Below, piece by piece: positions 15,801-26,664 of a stretch of 64,000 bases of DNA; position 1 is the stretch's first letter, and the number at the start of each line of letters is the position of its first letter. The stretch is from Rhodococcus sp. SMB37 (lineage in GTDB: Bacteria > Actinomycetota > Actinomycetes > Mycobacteriales > Mycobacteriaceae), in NCBI RefSeq assembly GCF_004345605.1, contig NZ_SLVY01000001.1, positions 558,001 through 622,000 of the forward strand, read 5' to 3'. A model generated the notes under the pieces. It ran no database searches and was not told the origin of the DNA. It was given only the letters and a program-made list of their open reading frames with translations. A program made the position numbers and the translations under genes.

Positions 15801-17598
15801 CGAACGCTCCGGGGTCGAGGTCGTTCGGGAGGTGCAGGCCGAAGTCGTAGATCCAGCAATCGACGCCGTCGGATCTCGGCAACAGGTAGGGCCGTTCGTC
15901 GACGACCTCCACGCCGAGGCTCTGCAACACCGGTAGGACGCGGCCGAGCGTCACCGGTTCCGACCCGATGTAGAGAGTGAAGCGCCAACTACGGTGATCT
16001 TCGGTGTCGGACCGGTACACCCGCATGTCGAAGTCGCCCGGGCCGAGGGCTTCGAGGCGCATCAGGTCGGAGAGCGCACGCTCGGAACTGAAGTCCTCCT
16101 TGTACGCTTCGGGTGCGGCGTCGACATACCGCTGGACCAGCGCCGGATCGATACTCGGATGGGCCCCGGCCACCTCCGCGAGCCGGTCTTCCCAGCTGCG
16201 GCTGACCTCCGCGAGGAGCGCCTGGATTCGTTGCCTGTTGCTGTCGGAGGTGTCGACCCGAGGATGCGCGTGTTCGGGGAAACGGACGGTCACGTGTAGC
16301 AGCGCAAGGTCGCCCTCGGACACCCGCGCAGTGTAATCGAGCGTGGCACCGCCGAATTCGTGGAGCAGTATGTTCTGCATCCGGACCCGGACCTTCGTCG
16401 TGTACCGGTCGCGGGGAAGGTACACCAGGCACGACACGTATCGCCCGTATGTGTCGACCCGGACGAAGAGCCGCACCTGCCGACGGATCTCGACCACGGA
16501 CGTCACCGTCGTGTAAAGAGTCTCCTGGTCCATCGACAGCAGTTCCGCGCGTGGCAGGGTCTGCATGATCTCGAGCATCGACTGACCGCCGTACGACGAC
16601 AGCTCGACACCGGCACGGGCGATCACTGTCCGGGCACGCCGACGCAGCAGCGGGATGTCGAGGATGTTCTCGTGCATCGCAGTCACGGTGAGTACACCGA
16701 GGAAGCGATGCTCACCGACTGTGTGTCCCTCGGTGTCGAGGATGCCCACGCCGACGAAGTACGGGTACACCGAGCGGTGCACGGTCGCGGGCCGCGCGCC
16801 CTGGGTGAGCACGAGAAGTGGTCTGCGTTCCGGATACACCTCGGCGGGCAGATCGATCGGATCTGCAGTCTCGGACACCGTGCGCAGCACTCCGAGGCCG
16901 CTGCGCGGGACCGGGCGGGACAGGCAGGCTCCGTCGGCGTCGGGCACACCGAATTCGTAACGGCGGTACCCGAGACCCGCATAGTTGCCGCGGGCCAGCC
17001 ACCTCAGCAGCTCGGCGGTCTCGGCGAGATCGGTCGTCACGTGGCCGAAGGTCGGATCGACAGCGAGCGTGTCGAGCTCGTCGGCGAGCCGGTTCTGCAG
17101 AGTGCGCATGGCATCGGTGTCGACCACGACCTGCCGCACATCGTCGAGCACACCGTCGATTTCACCGTCGATCCCGGCCAGGACATCCGGCGGGGTGGTC
17201 GGGTGCAACTGGATGTGTATCCACGATTCCGCAGGCTCGTCGATCTGCAGTGCGCCGTCCGGTGCCATGTCGAGGAGCACACCGTCCGGGTCGCGGTGGA
17301 CCGCGAAGACGGGGTGGACCAATGCGGTGATCATCGCACCGAGACGAGAGAGCAGTGCGGTGACCGACTCCACCAGCAGTGGCATGTCGTCGGTGACGAT
17401 CTGGACGGCGGCACCCACCGCGTCGTCCGGCCGGTACACACGCGTCGCGGTCGTGCCGGCGGGACGGTCGAGTCCGAGCGCCAGATGCGACGCCGCGGCG
17501 GCCTCGGGATCGCGGATTCCGTCCTGAGACTGCAGATACGCGCCCTCCAGGACTCGCACCGTAGACGAAAGATCGCGCGAAGCCGCGGATTCCGTCAT
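12808..17598 (-). CDS. gdh: NAD-dependent glutamate dehydrogenase, large (~180 kDa) type
   Basis: Catabolic glutamate dehydrogenase giving 2-oxoglutarate and ammonium, about 1596 residues, close to the 1624 of Rv2476c. The long N-terminal half carries ACT-like regulatory regions. The catalytic part is recognised by FGAVARGGLRWSDRHEDFR, VPVGAKGGFVVKHPP (the Lys-containing catalytic loop), VGDMSGDVFGNGMLLSE and GGGVWERTRKSIP. Three in-frame starts cluster at 17598-17607; I use the ATG giving MTESAASRDLS, though the two upstream are equally near GAGGAG. Known mycobacterial homologues are controlled by the GarA protein; no GarA gene is in view. Confidence 0.95.
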   Translation of the reverse strand: MTESAASRDLSSTVRVLEGAYLQSQDGIRDPEAAAASHLALGLDRPAGTTATRVYRPDDAVGAAVQIVTDDMPLLVESVTALLSRLGAMITALVHPVFAVHRDPDGVLLDMAPDGALQIDEPAESWIHIQLHPTTPPDVLAGIDGEIDGVLDDVRQVVVDTDAMRTLQNRLADELDTLAVDPTFGHVTTDLAETAELLRWLARGNYAGLGYRRYEFGVPDADGACLSRPVPRSGLGVLRTVSETADPIDLPAEVYPERRPLLVLTQGARPATVHRSVYPYFVGVGILDTEGHTVGEHRFLGVLTVTAMHENILDIPLLRRRARTVIARAGVELSSYGGQSMLEIMQTLPRAELLSMDQETLYTTVTSVVEIRRQVRLFVRVDTYGRYVSCLVYLPRDRYTTKVRVRMQNILLHEFGGATLDYTARVSEGDLALLHVTVRFPEHAHPRVDTSDSNRQRIQALLAEVSRSWEDRLAEVAGAHPSIDPALVQRYVDAAPEAYKEDFSSERALSDLMRLEALGPGDFDMRVYRSDTEDHRSWRFTLYIGSEPVTLGRVLPVLQSLGVEVVDERPYLLPRSDGVDCWIYDFGLHLPNDLDPGAFDADPTLADRITDMFAAVWRGHAETDRFNELVLRAGLTWRQATMLRAYAKFLRQTGFPYSQYNIEGVLLGTPGTTALLVELFAARFDPDHVSDVREQTITDELLEKIDAVTALVADRILRAMLSLIRSTLRTNFFVPETDDEARVQTLAFKFDPSGVSELPEPRPKFEVFVYSPEVEGVHMRFGAVARGGLRWSDRHEDFRTEILGLVKAQAVKNAVIVPVGAKGGFVVKHPPAPTGDAAADRQAVRASGESCYRRFIAALLGLTDNLDRTSGTATPPQRVVRHDEDDTYLVVAADKGTATFSDLANSVAAEYKYWLGDAFASGGSAGYDHKEMGITARGAWESVKRHFRELGVDTQSQDFTAVGVGDMSGDVFGNGMLLSEHIRLVAAFDHRHIFLDPNPQAAPSFAERSRLFEKPRSSWADYNPALIGTGGGVWERTRKSIPISEQARAALGLPGHVTELTPPELIRAVLRSPVDLLWNGGIGTYIKARSESHADVGDKANDTVRVDGADLRVRVVGEGGNLGVTQLGRIEYARNGGKINTDAIDNSAGVDCSDHEVNIKILLDSMVTSGDLQAEDRNPLLASMTDDVAELVLADNIDQNSVLGLERDSAPALLGVHQRLIAELEKERRIDRILDALPDDTRIEQLRADGEGLSSPELAQLLAHVKLSLVDDLLDTDLPDSDTFATRLPGYFPRALRTRFRAGIKAHPLRRQIVATILANDTVDNGGVSFVFRLCEETGASRTDAVRAFAAVTEIFGLRGIWDRIRSADLSTDIADDLLLESRRVLDRASRWLLSNRPQPLAVGAEISRYRKLFANLAPQVGEWMRGHHVEDLEERTRHILSHEAPPDMVAMVYRLLDQFPLLDVIDIADIVEREEAEVAELYYAMDAHLGIDRLLSAVTGLERGDRWHSLARLALRDELYGSLRSLVLDVLAGAEPGETCPEMIEDWEMSNGSRLVRARSALDEIFASGSLDLATLSVAARQIRSMVRTGAPDRR

Positions 17599-17723
17599 CA
17601 ACATCACTCTCCTCGCTCGCCGCCGAAACCACAGACACCGCGGACGGGCCCGTTGTCGAGCCTATCCGCGGCGTCCGATGCCAGGAGGCGAAAGCGTGAG
17701 CGTTCACCGATCCGATCCTGTTG

Positions 17724-18147
17724 TCAGGTCGTCGCAGCAACCCGATGCCGGGCGAGTACCGAGCGTTCACCGTCGGTGATGGGTCTCGGACGCTCGGTCG
17801 TCATATCGAACCCGACCAGGACCGCGTCGCCGCGGGCGCACACCCCGCCGTTGCGATCGAGCACCGTGTGCCTGAGCGTGTAGGAGGTGTTCCCCACATG
17901 CATCGCGGTGATCTCGACCGTGACCGGCCCCGACTCGTATTTGATGGGAAGAAGGAACTCGACGTCCATCTTCCGCACGACGATCGCGAGGTGCCGCATC
18001 TCGTCGGACTGCAGGAACTTGATGCGTCCCTCCTGCATGTATTCGACGACCTTGGCGTTGTTGACGTGTCCGAGCTGATCCGAATCGCCCCAACGAACCT
18101 CGACCTGAGCCCGATAGGGCTCGACCGAGATCGCGGCCATTTCCTGA

Positions 18148-18155
<8 letters not shown>
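17724..18155 (-). CDS. Acyl-CoA thioesterase, 4HBT family
   Basis: 143 residues with VEVRWGDSDQLGHVNNAKVVEYMQ, the 4HBT motif with catalytic Asp and the HVNN turn, then VVRKMDVEFLLPIKYE. The GTG start lies inside the stop region of ettA (8-bp overlap), so it is coupled to that gene. A shorter form from an ATG at 18140 is possible. The 125 bp to the glutamate dehydrogenase start hold no feature I can name. Confidence 0.85.
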
Positions 18156-19821
<1,666 letters not shown>

Positions 19822-19880
19822 GGCGACCAGCGTATCCGTCCCGCGGGCAGATCCCACATCCTGCGCTTCCGGCAGGTAGA

Positions 19881-20636
19881 TCAAGGTGCGGCGAACAGGT
19901 CCGCGACGAACGGTGTGGTGTCGGGCAGCGACGCGGCCATCGTCTCCGAATGCCCGGTCGGATAGGTCCGGAGCAGCGGGGCTGCTCCCCCGGCGGTCAG
20001 ATCGGCCGCAAGCATGAACGACAGCGGCGCAGGCACCATCGTGTCGCGCAGCCCCTGGGCGAGGAAGATCGGCCGGTCGTCTCCCGTGACGGGAACTCCG
20101 AGGTAGTCGGTGAACACCGCACGGAACCGGTCGGCGGCGAGCGGTCTCGTGAGCAGGTCGCCGATGCCCACTCCGGCGTAGCGCTCCATCAGCTCCTCGT
20201 AACAGAGGTCCTCGGCAGCAGCGAGCACCTCGCGGCCTGCGTCAGTGAGGTAGCTGTCGAGATCCAGCTCCGGATCCGCGTCGCGCAGGCCGGCGAAGAT
20301 GTAGGCGCTGAAGGTGGTGAGGCCGTCGAGACCCAGATCCGGGTAGTCGGCTGCCACCACTGCGTAGCCCTGGCCCAGCCAGTGGTCGAGGTAGGCGGTG
20401 TCGCGGGCGCTGCGCGGGGTGCGCGAGGGCGCGCAGGAGTCCGACAGCCCGGTGGTGCCGTGCGCCCACGCGAGTACCGGCCACCCGTCCGCGGGTGCCT
20501 CGCCCGGCGGCAGGAACAGCACGCCGGTGGCGACGGTGTCCTGTCCGGAACGCCATTGCGTCCGGTAGGTGACCTTCCGGGTGGTCGCGGCACCGGGCAC
20601 AGACAGGTCACCGGCCAGCGGTTCGACCGACAGCAT
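19881..20636 (-). pseudogene. Secreted lipase/alpha-beta hydrolase lacking its nucleophile region
   Basis: The protein looks like the Nocardia/Rhodococcus secretory lipase family, for example WPVLAWAHGTTGLSDSCAPS, YAVVAADYPDLG, then AYIFAGLRDADPELDLDSYL, GLRDTMVP and GHSETMAASLPDT. Between DYPDLG and the AYIFAGL segment roughly 90 residues of the family are missing, in frame, including the GxSxG nucleophile elbow. Candidate acid (GLRDT) and His (GHSET) are kept. Upstream, in-frame codons encode a signal-peptide-like AVAAALVALPTADAAP, but an in-frame TAA precedes it and no start codon lies between. Both defects argue for an inactive relic. Confidence 0.7.
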
Positions 20637-20785
20637 CGAGCCGGGGACGGGAGCAGCATCCGCCGTCGGTAGGGCGACGAGGGCTGCTGCTACCGCGCAG
20701 ACGCAGGCGAGGATTCCCCGTTACCTTCTTCGTAGTCCCGCACCGCGTGCGTTGCCGGTACGGGTGCCGCTCGGGTCGGCATGGA

Positions 20786-22918
20786 TCAGGACGATTCGTG
20801 GCCCGCACCCGATTCGCCCGTCCGAGGCTCATCGGGTTCGGTGGTGTTCGCGGATACGGTCTTGCTCGCCGATCCGGCCGTGTTGTCCGTTCCGACACGG
20901 TCGCGGCGCGCGAGTTCGGCGAACATCGCGTTGTGTGCGGCCAGCTCCGCATCGTCGTCGCGATCCGCGGCCCGGTCGACGCGGCGGGCCACACGTTCGT
21001 CGCTGCGCGACCACTGCACCACCAGCGCGATCATCACGAGCACGAGCGGGATCTCACCCGCCGACCACGCGATACTGCCACCGACCTTCTGGTCCGAGAA
21101 CAGGTCGGCGTTCCACGGCAGCGCCAACCCGCGGTAGTACGACTCGGCCATGACCGAACCCATGCTCATGAGGGTCACACCGAAGAACGCGTGGAACGGC
21201 AGCGACCCGAACACCATCGCCAGCTTGGTCACGGGCTGCACCTCGCGCGGCGACGGGTCGACACCGATGACCACCCAGTAGAACAGGTAGCCGCTCAACA
21301 GGAAGTGCAGGTTCATCAGTACATGCGCGGTGTGGCTGTCGGCGAATGTGGTGAAGATTCCGCCCAGGTACAGCGCATAGAACCCGCCGACGAACATCAG
21401 CGACGCGACGAGCGGGTGCGTGAGGAAGCGTGACGGGGGGCTGTGCAGGAAATCGAGGATCCATTCGCGCGGCCCGGGAGGGGCGCCGCGCCCGGCGGGT
21501 TTGAACGCGCGCAACGCGAGGGTCATCGCACCGCCGAGGGCGAGCAGCACCGGGGTGAGCATCGACATCGCCATGTGGGCACCCATGTGCACGCTGAACA
21601 TGGCCGGCGAATACATCCCGACACCAGAGCTGGTCGTCACGAGTAGGACGAAACATCCCGAGAACCACGCGATGGACCGACCGACCGGCCAGGTGTCGCC
21701 GCGCTTGCGCAGCGTCCGCAGCCCGATCGCGTACCCGGCCGCGAGCACCAACGCTGCCGTGCCGAAGATCAGGTCGAACCGCCACTCGCCGAAGAACAGG
21801 TTCATGAACGTGGGCGGCGCGCTGAGGTTGTAGCCGAGTTCCACCTCGAGCACCGAGGGTGCCGCCGCGGGCGGGGGCGGCGGTGTACGTCCGAGTCCCA
21901 CGGCCAAGCCCACGGTCGCAGCGAGGATGAGGGACTCGACCGCTGCGAACCGCACGAAGGCCGCGCGGTTCGTCGGATCGGCTTCCAGGTCGGGCAGTGC
22001 GCGCCGTCGCTGTGCCCAGCCGAAGATGCCGAGCACGACCAGGGCCACCGTCTTCGCGACCACCAGCCGGCCGTACGTGGTGGTGAGCAGGTCGTCGAAC
22101 GACACCCGCACCGCGGAGTTGATCACACCGCTGATCGCCATCACCACGAACGCGATGGACGCGACGAAGGAGAATCTCCGGGCGGCCAGATCGGAGTACT
22201 CGCCTCTGCGCCACGCGTGGGCGAGCACCGCGAACAGGCCGCCGGCCCAGATCGACGCCGCCACCAGATGCAGCACCAGGCTGTTGGTGGCCATGTCGTG
22301 GGAGCCTCCACTGGACGAGTGTCCCGTCAGGGCGATCGGCATCAACGTCACGAGCGAGAGCAACAGAAGATACGGCGTCCACGACCAGCGCAGGGCCAGC
22401 CGGATCAGGATCGCGGTGATCAGTGCGAGCACTGTGGTCCAGGCCCACGCGAGGGACGTCTCGACCTGGCCGAGGGCCGAGAACAAATTCTCCGGCCTCA
22501 TCGCCTCGGCGAGCGGCTGGCCAGAGGTGTCCGACAATGTCAACGGCACCATCAGCGCCGCCGTGACCGCCCACACCATCGCGGAGACACCCGCGGTCCG
22601 CACCGCACGGTAACCGCCGACGTCGAGAACGCCGTTCGCCTGCGGAGGCACGAGGAATGCTGCGAAGAACAATGATCCGATGGTCAGAACCGTCGCGATC
22701 TCCGACACCGCGCGCACCATGGGCAGTCCGTAGGTGGTAAGCGGACCGGGATCGGGAATGCCGAGCAGGACCAGTGCCTGCGCTGCCGACAGACCCACCA
22801 CGATCGCCGCGACCATTGCCGCGACGACGCCGAAGAGGACGAACAGCGCTGAAGGGTTGCCGCGCGCAGGAGTGGGAGCGGGCTGCGGTGCCTCCCGCTC
22901 GAGATCGGGTGTTGCCAT
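20786..22918 (-). CDS. CopD-CtaG fusion membrane protein (cytochrome c oxidase assembly / copper resistance)
   Basis: About 710 residues, polytopic. The N-terminal ~340 residues resemble the CopD copper-resistance membrane domain (helices beginning SALFVLFGVVAAMVAAIVVG). The C-terminal ~300 resemble CtaG/caa3 assembly proteins, with MFSVHMGAHMAMSMLTPVLL and MNLHFLLSGYLFYWVVIG carrying the conserved membrane His. A charged cytosolic tail closes it. Likely role: copper handling for oxidase assembly. The ATG at 22918 is chosen since family similarity begins there. It is 31 bp downstream of the response regulator gene in the same direction. Confidence 0.88.
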   Translation of the reverse strand: MATPDLEREAPQPAPTPARGNPSALFVLFGVVAAMVAAIVVGLSAAQALVLLGIPDPGPLTTYGLPMVRAVSEIATVLTIGSLFFAAFLVPPQANGVLDVGGYRAVRTAGVSAMVWAVTAALMVPLTLSDTSGQPLAEAMRPENLFSALGQVETSLAWAWTTVLALITAILIRLALRWSWTPYLLLLSLVTLMPIALTGHSSSGGSHDMATNSLVLHLVAASIWAGGLFAVLAHAWRRGEYSDLAARRFSFVASIAFVVMAISGVINSAVRVSFDDLLTTTYGRLVVAKTVALVVLGIFGWAQRRRALPDLEADPTNRAAFVRFAAVESLILAATVGLAVGLGRTPPPPPAAAPSVLEVELGYNLSAPPTFMNLFFGEWRFDLIFGTAALVLAAGYAIGLRTLRKRGDTWPVGRSIAWFSGCFVLLVTTSSGVGMYSPAMFSVHMGAHMAMSMLTPVLLALGGAMTLALRAFKPAGRGAPPGPREWILDFLHSPPSRFLTHPLVASLMFVGGFYALYLGGIFTTFADSHTAHVLMNLHFLLSGYLFYWVVIGVDPSPREVQPVTKLAMVFGSLPFHAFFGVTLMSMGSVMAESYYRGLALPWNADLFSDQKVGGSIAWSAGEIPLVLVMIALVVQWSRSDERVARRVDRAADRDDDAELAAHNAMFAELARRDRVGTDNTAGSASKTVSANTTEPDEPRTGESGAGHESS

Positions 22919-22949
22919 GCCTACCAGGGTAGGACCTCGCGAAAGTCGA

Positions 22950-23633
22950 CTACGACGCCCCGTCGGAGTGCCCGGGCGTAACGACACCGTGGTCAAAGGC
23001 ATACACGATGGCAGCAGCACGGTCCCGGAGATCGAGCTTGGTGAAAATGTGTCCGACGTGACTCTTCACCGTCACTCCTGCGATGCTCAGTTCACGGCCG
23101 ATCTCGGCATTGTTGTGACCGCGACCGATCAGGCCGAGCACATCGAGTTCGCGGGCAGTCAACACGTCGACACCCCGACCACCGTTCTCGGGCGACATCG
23201 CGGAGGTGCGGTACGTCGACAGCACACGACCGGTCACCGTGGGATCGAGGAAGCCGTCCCCCGCGGCGACTCTCCGGACCGCACGGATGAGGTCCTCTGC
23301 CGAAGAGTCCTTGAGGATGAAGCCCGCGGCACCGGCCCGCAGCGCACCGGACAGCAACTCGTCGTCGTCGAACGTCGTGAGCACGAGCACGGGAGGTGGA
23401 TCGTCGGCGCTGCGGAGTTCTCGGGTCGCCTGGATTCCGTCGACCCGCTTCATCCGGATGTCCATCACGATGACGTCGGGACGGTGTGCTGCCACCGCGT
23501 CGCGCACCTCCGAACCGTCTGCACATTCCGAGACGATGACGAAGCCGTCCTTACGTCGGAGGATCCGGCGCAGCCCGGACCGCACCAGCTCCTGATCATC
23601 GACCAGGAGTACTCCGATTTCATCGTCGATCAT
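22950..23633 (-). CDS. Two-component response regulator, NarL/LuxR family
   Basis: About 227 residues. The receiver domain starts GVLLVDDQELVRSGLRRILR; the phospho-acceptor Asp is in VIVMDIRMKRVDG and the conserved Lys in GFILKDSSAEDL. The C-terminal HTH is LTARELDVLGLIGRGHNNAE followed by a VKSHVGHIFTKL recognition helix. It overlaps the sensor kinase gene by 4 bp (ATGA), so the pair are cognate. Target genes are unknown; the CopD-CtaG gene follows at once and may be co-transcribed. Confidence 0.93.
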   Translation of the reverse strand: MIDDEIGVLLVDDQELVRSGLRRILRRKDGFVIVSECADGSEVRDAVAAHRPDVIVMDIRMKRVDGIQATRELRSADDPPPVLVLTTFDDDELLSGALRAGAAGFILKDSSAEDLIRAVRRVAAGDGFLDPTVTGRVLSTYRTSAMSPENGGRGVDVLTARELDVLGLIGRGHNNAEIGRELSIAGVTVKSHVGHIFTKLDLRDRAAAIVYAFDHGVVTPGHSDGAS

Positions 23634-24829
23634 GAAAGCCCCGGGATCCGGCGAACGATCGAGCACGAGTCGACGGCAAGTGGGACCTGCGCACGCACCG
23701 ACCACCCTCCGGAATCGGGGCCTGCCTGCAGTACACCACCGAGCAGCGCCGCGCGCTCCCGCATCCCGCGAAGACCCGAGCCCTCATGACCACTCGGCGT
23801 CACAGCGGGTGCGCGAAGATCGTTGTGGACCTGGAGGGTCAGCTTCCCAGTGCCGATATCGAGCTGCACATCCGTCTTCGCGGCCGGGGCATGTTTGACG
23901 ATGTTCGCCAGCGACTCCTGACAGATCCGATAAACGCCCAGGCCTGTTGCTCCCGGTGCCGCGTCGACGTCTCCCGACATCGCGAACTCCACCGGGACAC
24001 CCGCGCGCCGGAAGTCCTCGATCAGCTCCGGGATGTCCGCGATCGTCGGTTCAGGACGGGTGTCCGCCGGTCGAGCATCGAGCAGACCCACGGTCCGCCG
24101 GATGTCCGCCATCGCCTCTCGCCCCAATCGCTCGGCGTCGGTCAAGGCGTCTACGGCTTCGTCGACATCGCGGTCCTGCTCCAACGCGCGTCGCGCGGCG
24201 GTCAGATGCAGCAGCGTGATACTCAGCGAGTGCGCCACGACGTCGTGAACCTCCCGGGCTATCCTCTGACGTTCGGAGGTTGCGGCATGCTCCGCCTGGA
24301 TCGACTTCACGGCGCGCTCCTGATGCAGAAGCCGCAACTGGGTCAGCAGCAGGCGCCCGATGATCCACCCGAGCACGACGGCGGCAAGGTAATACAGCAC
24401 GCCGACGAGGTGGCCGGCGAACGCGAAAGCCGTGAGCGCCGCTGCTGCCGCGGCCAACGCGCCGACACTGACCGAGAAGGGCGTCATGGCCGCGATCTCG
24501 CCGACCATCAACACGAGAACGAGTGGGGCGAAGTCGAAGGCGGTGTCCGGTGGCCGCACGAGCAGCAACGAGGTCGCCGTCAGCACGACGAGTCCCATGA
24601 GCAGCCGCACGAGCATCGAGTCCGGTTCGACCATGTCGCCCGCGATCGGTGCGGATGAAGCAAGCAGCCCGAACAGGAGCGCCCAACCCGGTGGCACGAA
24701 CCCGTCACGCTGCGCCACGGCGATACAGGCGACGACGACCATCCCGATGTGGCCGAACAGCATCACGCCGACCGGGTAGTCGTAGTCGCTCGCCGCCATA
24801 CGACGGCGGAAGTACGCCATCAATTCCAC
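23630..24829 (-). CDS. Sensor histidine kinase, HisKA_3 type
   Basis: About 399 residues. Several N-terminal membrane helices (VGVMLFGHIGMVVVACIAVA and following) form the sensor with little extracellular loop. A coiled linker leads to the phospho-acceptor EVHDVVAHSLSITLLHL, and the ATPase domain has CQESLANIVKHAP and GLRGMRERAALLGG. The start is uncertain: GTG at 24829 or ATG at 24820, both without a strong ribosome-binding site. It forms an operon with the response regulator; the signal is unknown. A 171-bp divergent promoter region separates it from the next gene. Confidence 0.9.
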   Translation of the reverse strand: MELMAYFRRRMAASDYDYPVGVMLFGHIGMVVVACIAVAQRDGFVPPGWALLFGLLASSAPIAGDMVEPDSMLVRLLMGLVVLTATSLLLVRPPDTAFDFAPLVLVLMVGEIAAMTPFSVSVGALAAAAAALTAFAFAGHLVGVLYYLAAVVLGWIIGRLLLTQLRLLHQERAVKSIQAEHAATSERQRIAREVHDVVAHSLSITLLHLTAARRALEQDRDVDEAVDALTDAERLGREAMADIRRTVGLLDARPADTRPEPTIADIPELIEDFRRAGVPVEFAMSGDVDAAPGATGLGVYRICQESLANIVKHAPAAKTDVQLDIGTGKLTLQVHNDLRAPAVTPSGHEGSGLRGMRERAALLGGVLQAGPDSGGWSVRAQVPLAVDSCSIVRRIPGLS

Positions 24830-25000
24830 AGGATCAGCGTAGGCGGAGACGCCCGCTGCGGCGTCGTTCCCGGAGCGGATCCCGTCTCCACCCACGGGAG
24901 GAGAGAAAGACGCGACGGTGGCACGACGAAACACGGGCCGGATCTTCGTAGCGTTTCCCTCGAGAACATCGAACGCACCGGATTCAGGGAGTTGACCGAG

Positions 25001-25474
25001 ATGTACTGGGAAACATTCAGAGCACGGCGGGCTGTCCTGGACGACGTGCTCACCCGAGCACAGGTAGATATCGACTCCGCGCTCCGGTTCGATGAGATCC
25101 CCCGCGCGATGGAGCTTTTCGGCTCGGGAGACAACGTCCTTCTCACCTTGCAGCGGCAGTGGACCACACACCTCGCCGTCCGCCTCGATCAGGCACTCGA
25201 AGACGGCACATCGCTGGACACGGCGTGCGTCCGGCTGGCGGACGATATGCCGGCGGTTCGAGCAGTCCTCGACGCAGGCACCCACACGTCACCGATGTTA
25301 CGAACTGTTCAGCGCGGTGAGATCGCAATGATCGAGGCTCACAAGGCCCTCGAGCGCGCCACGCAGCCAACGCACCGTTCACGCCGCTGGCGCCGACGGA
25401 CCGCAGCGGTGCGGGCACCGATCCCATCGATGAGCACTGCGAGCTTGTGGGCAGGCCACTACGCACGGGGATAG
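25001..25474 (+). CDS. Hypothetical protein
   Basis: 157 residues from the ATG at 25001 (MYWETFRARRAVLDDVLTRA), with GGGAG about 9 nt upstream. It is mostly helical by composition, without signal peptide or membrane segment, and ends in a basic patch (HRSRRWRRRTAAVR). I do not recognise the family. It is divergent from the sensor kinase and ends 2 bp from the convergent end of coxE. Codon use is like the neighbours, so it is probably real. Confidence 0.55.
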   Translation: MYWETFRARRAVLDDVLTRAQVDIDSALRFDEIPRAMELFGSGDNVLLTLQRQWTTHLAVRLDQALEDGTSLDTACVRLADDMPAVRAVLDAGTHTSPMLRTVQRGEIAMIEAHKALERATQPTHRSRRWRRRTAAVRAPIPSMSTASLWAGHYARG

Positions 25475-25476
25475 GG

Positions 25477-26664
25477 TCAGCAGAGCACGACATCGAGCGC
25501 GTCGCGCAGAGCGGCAAGTGTGTCGGCGGGAAGTAGCACGTCGCAGTGAGGCAACGCTGCCGCCATCGACCCGGTCGCCGGCGCGAAATCTCGCAGTCCG
25601 GCGCGCGGATTGAGCCACACCACCCGATGCGCGCGACGACGGATCTGCGTCATGACCCGCGCCAAGTCGTCGGGGTCGTCACTGTCCCACCCATCCGATG
25701 CGATCACGACGATCGCGCCGCGCAGCGAATGGCCGCGGTGAGAATGAAGGACGGAGGACAGCGATCCTGCGATGCGGGTCCCGCCGAAACGTGTCTCGAC
25801 GTGCTCGTTGACGGCGTCGATCGTCTGCTCGACGGACCGGTTTCTCAACGTCGGTGTCAGGCGGGTCGCCGTGGTCGAGAACGCGAAAACCTCAGCGTCG
25901 CCCGTGCGCACGACGGCGCGCATCAGATGCAGATAGATATCCGAGTAGGCGCGCATCGAGCGGCTGACATCACAGAACAGCACGAGTCGCCGGCGACGCC
26001 GCGCAGGTCGAGTGTGGACGAGCCGCACCGGTTCGTACCCTGTGTGTCGCGACGCCGCGATGCTCGCGCGCAGATCGAGGTGTCCGTTGTGATGCGGTTC
26101 GCGGCGGCGGCCGACCCGGGTGGGCCAGGTCACCGCAGCATGCTCGATCCACGAGGCGATCTCGGCCAGGCGAATGGGATCGAGGTCTGAGAACCGCTGA
26201 TCGGCGACACCCGCGAGTGCGCTGGGAATGCGGTCGCCGGGTCTGGAACTGTCCTCCGACGACCTGTCTCCGAGGGTGCCGGTGACCGTGCGGGTCACCC
26301 ACGGCACATCGCCGCCCGCATCGGAACGCCGCCGACCGATGGTCGAGGACTTCGTCGACTGCCGATCGTGCCCGCCGTCGTGGAGTCCGGCACGGCGAGC
26401 ATGCGGATCCATCGGCACCATGCCGTGGTCGAATACCGCCGAGAACACGGCATCGAACTTCTCGAGGTTCTCGCGTCGGTCCACGAGGGTGAGCCGGGCC
26501 GCCCAATACAGCTGCGAACGAGTGCGGGGAGGTTGCAGACGCAGCGCGCGGGTCAGCGTCGCGGCACCGTCGAGGGTCACGGCAACGCCGGATCGACGAA
26601 GCCGATCGGCGATGCCCACCGCGAACGCCGCCAGATCGATGCCCGGAAGCAGGAAGGCGGTCAC
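25477..26664 (-). CDS. coxE: VWA-domain protein, CO dehydrogenase maturation factor CoxE
   Basis: About 395 residues. The C-terminal von Willebrand A domain has a MIDAS-type start LVLFCDVSRSMRAYSDIYL, and the second half reads GGTRIAGSLSSVL and VIASDGWDSDDPDDLA. CoxE works with the AAA ATPase CoxD to build the [CuSMoO2] centre of CO dehydrogenase. The GTG start overlaps the coxD stop (GTGA), so it is the last gene of the cox operon. A long Arg-rich linker precedes the VWA domain. Confidence 0.88.
   Translation of the reverse strand: MTAFLLPGIDLAAFAVGIADRLRRSGVAVTLDGAATLTRALRLQPPRTRSQLYWAARLTLVDRRENLEKFDAVFSAVFDHGMVPMDPHARRAGLHDGGHDRQSTKSSTIGRRRSDAGGDVPWVTRTVTGTLGDRSSEDSSRPGDRIPSALAGVADQRFSDLDPIRLAEIASWIEHAAVTWPTRVGRRREPHHNGHLDLRASIAASRHTGYEPVRLVHTRPARRRRRLVLFCDVSRSMRAYSDIYLHLMRAVVRTGDAEVFAFSTTATRLTPTLRNRSVEQTIDAVNEHVETRFGGTRIAGSLSSVLHSHRGHSLRGAIVVIASDGWDSDDPDDLARVMTQIRRRAHRVVWLNPRAGLRDFAPATGSMAAALPHCDVLLPADTLAALRDALDVVLC

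Noticed and set aside
13678-17883. Long plus-strand frames (13678-15288, 16360-17883) over gdh
   Set aside because: Antisense shadows of the NAD-glutamate dehydrogenase gene with no family similarity.
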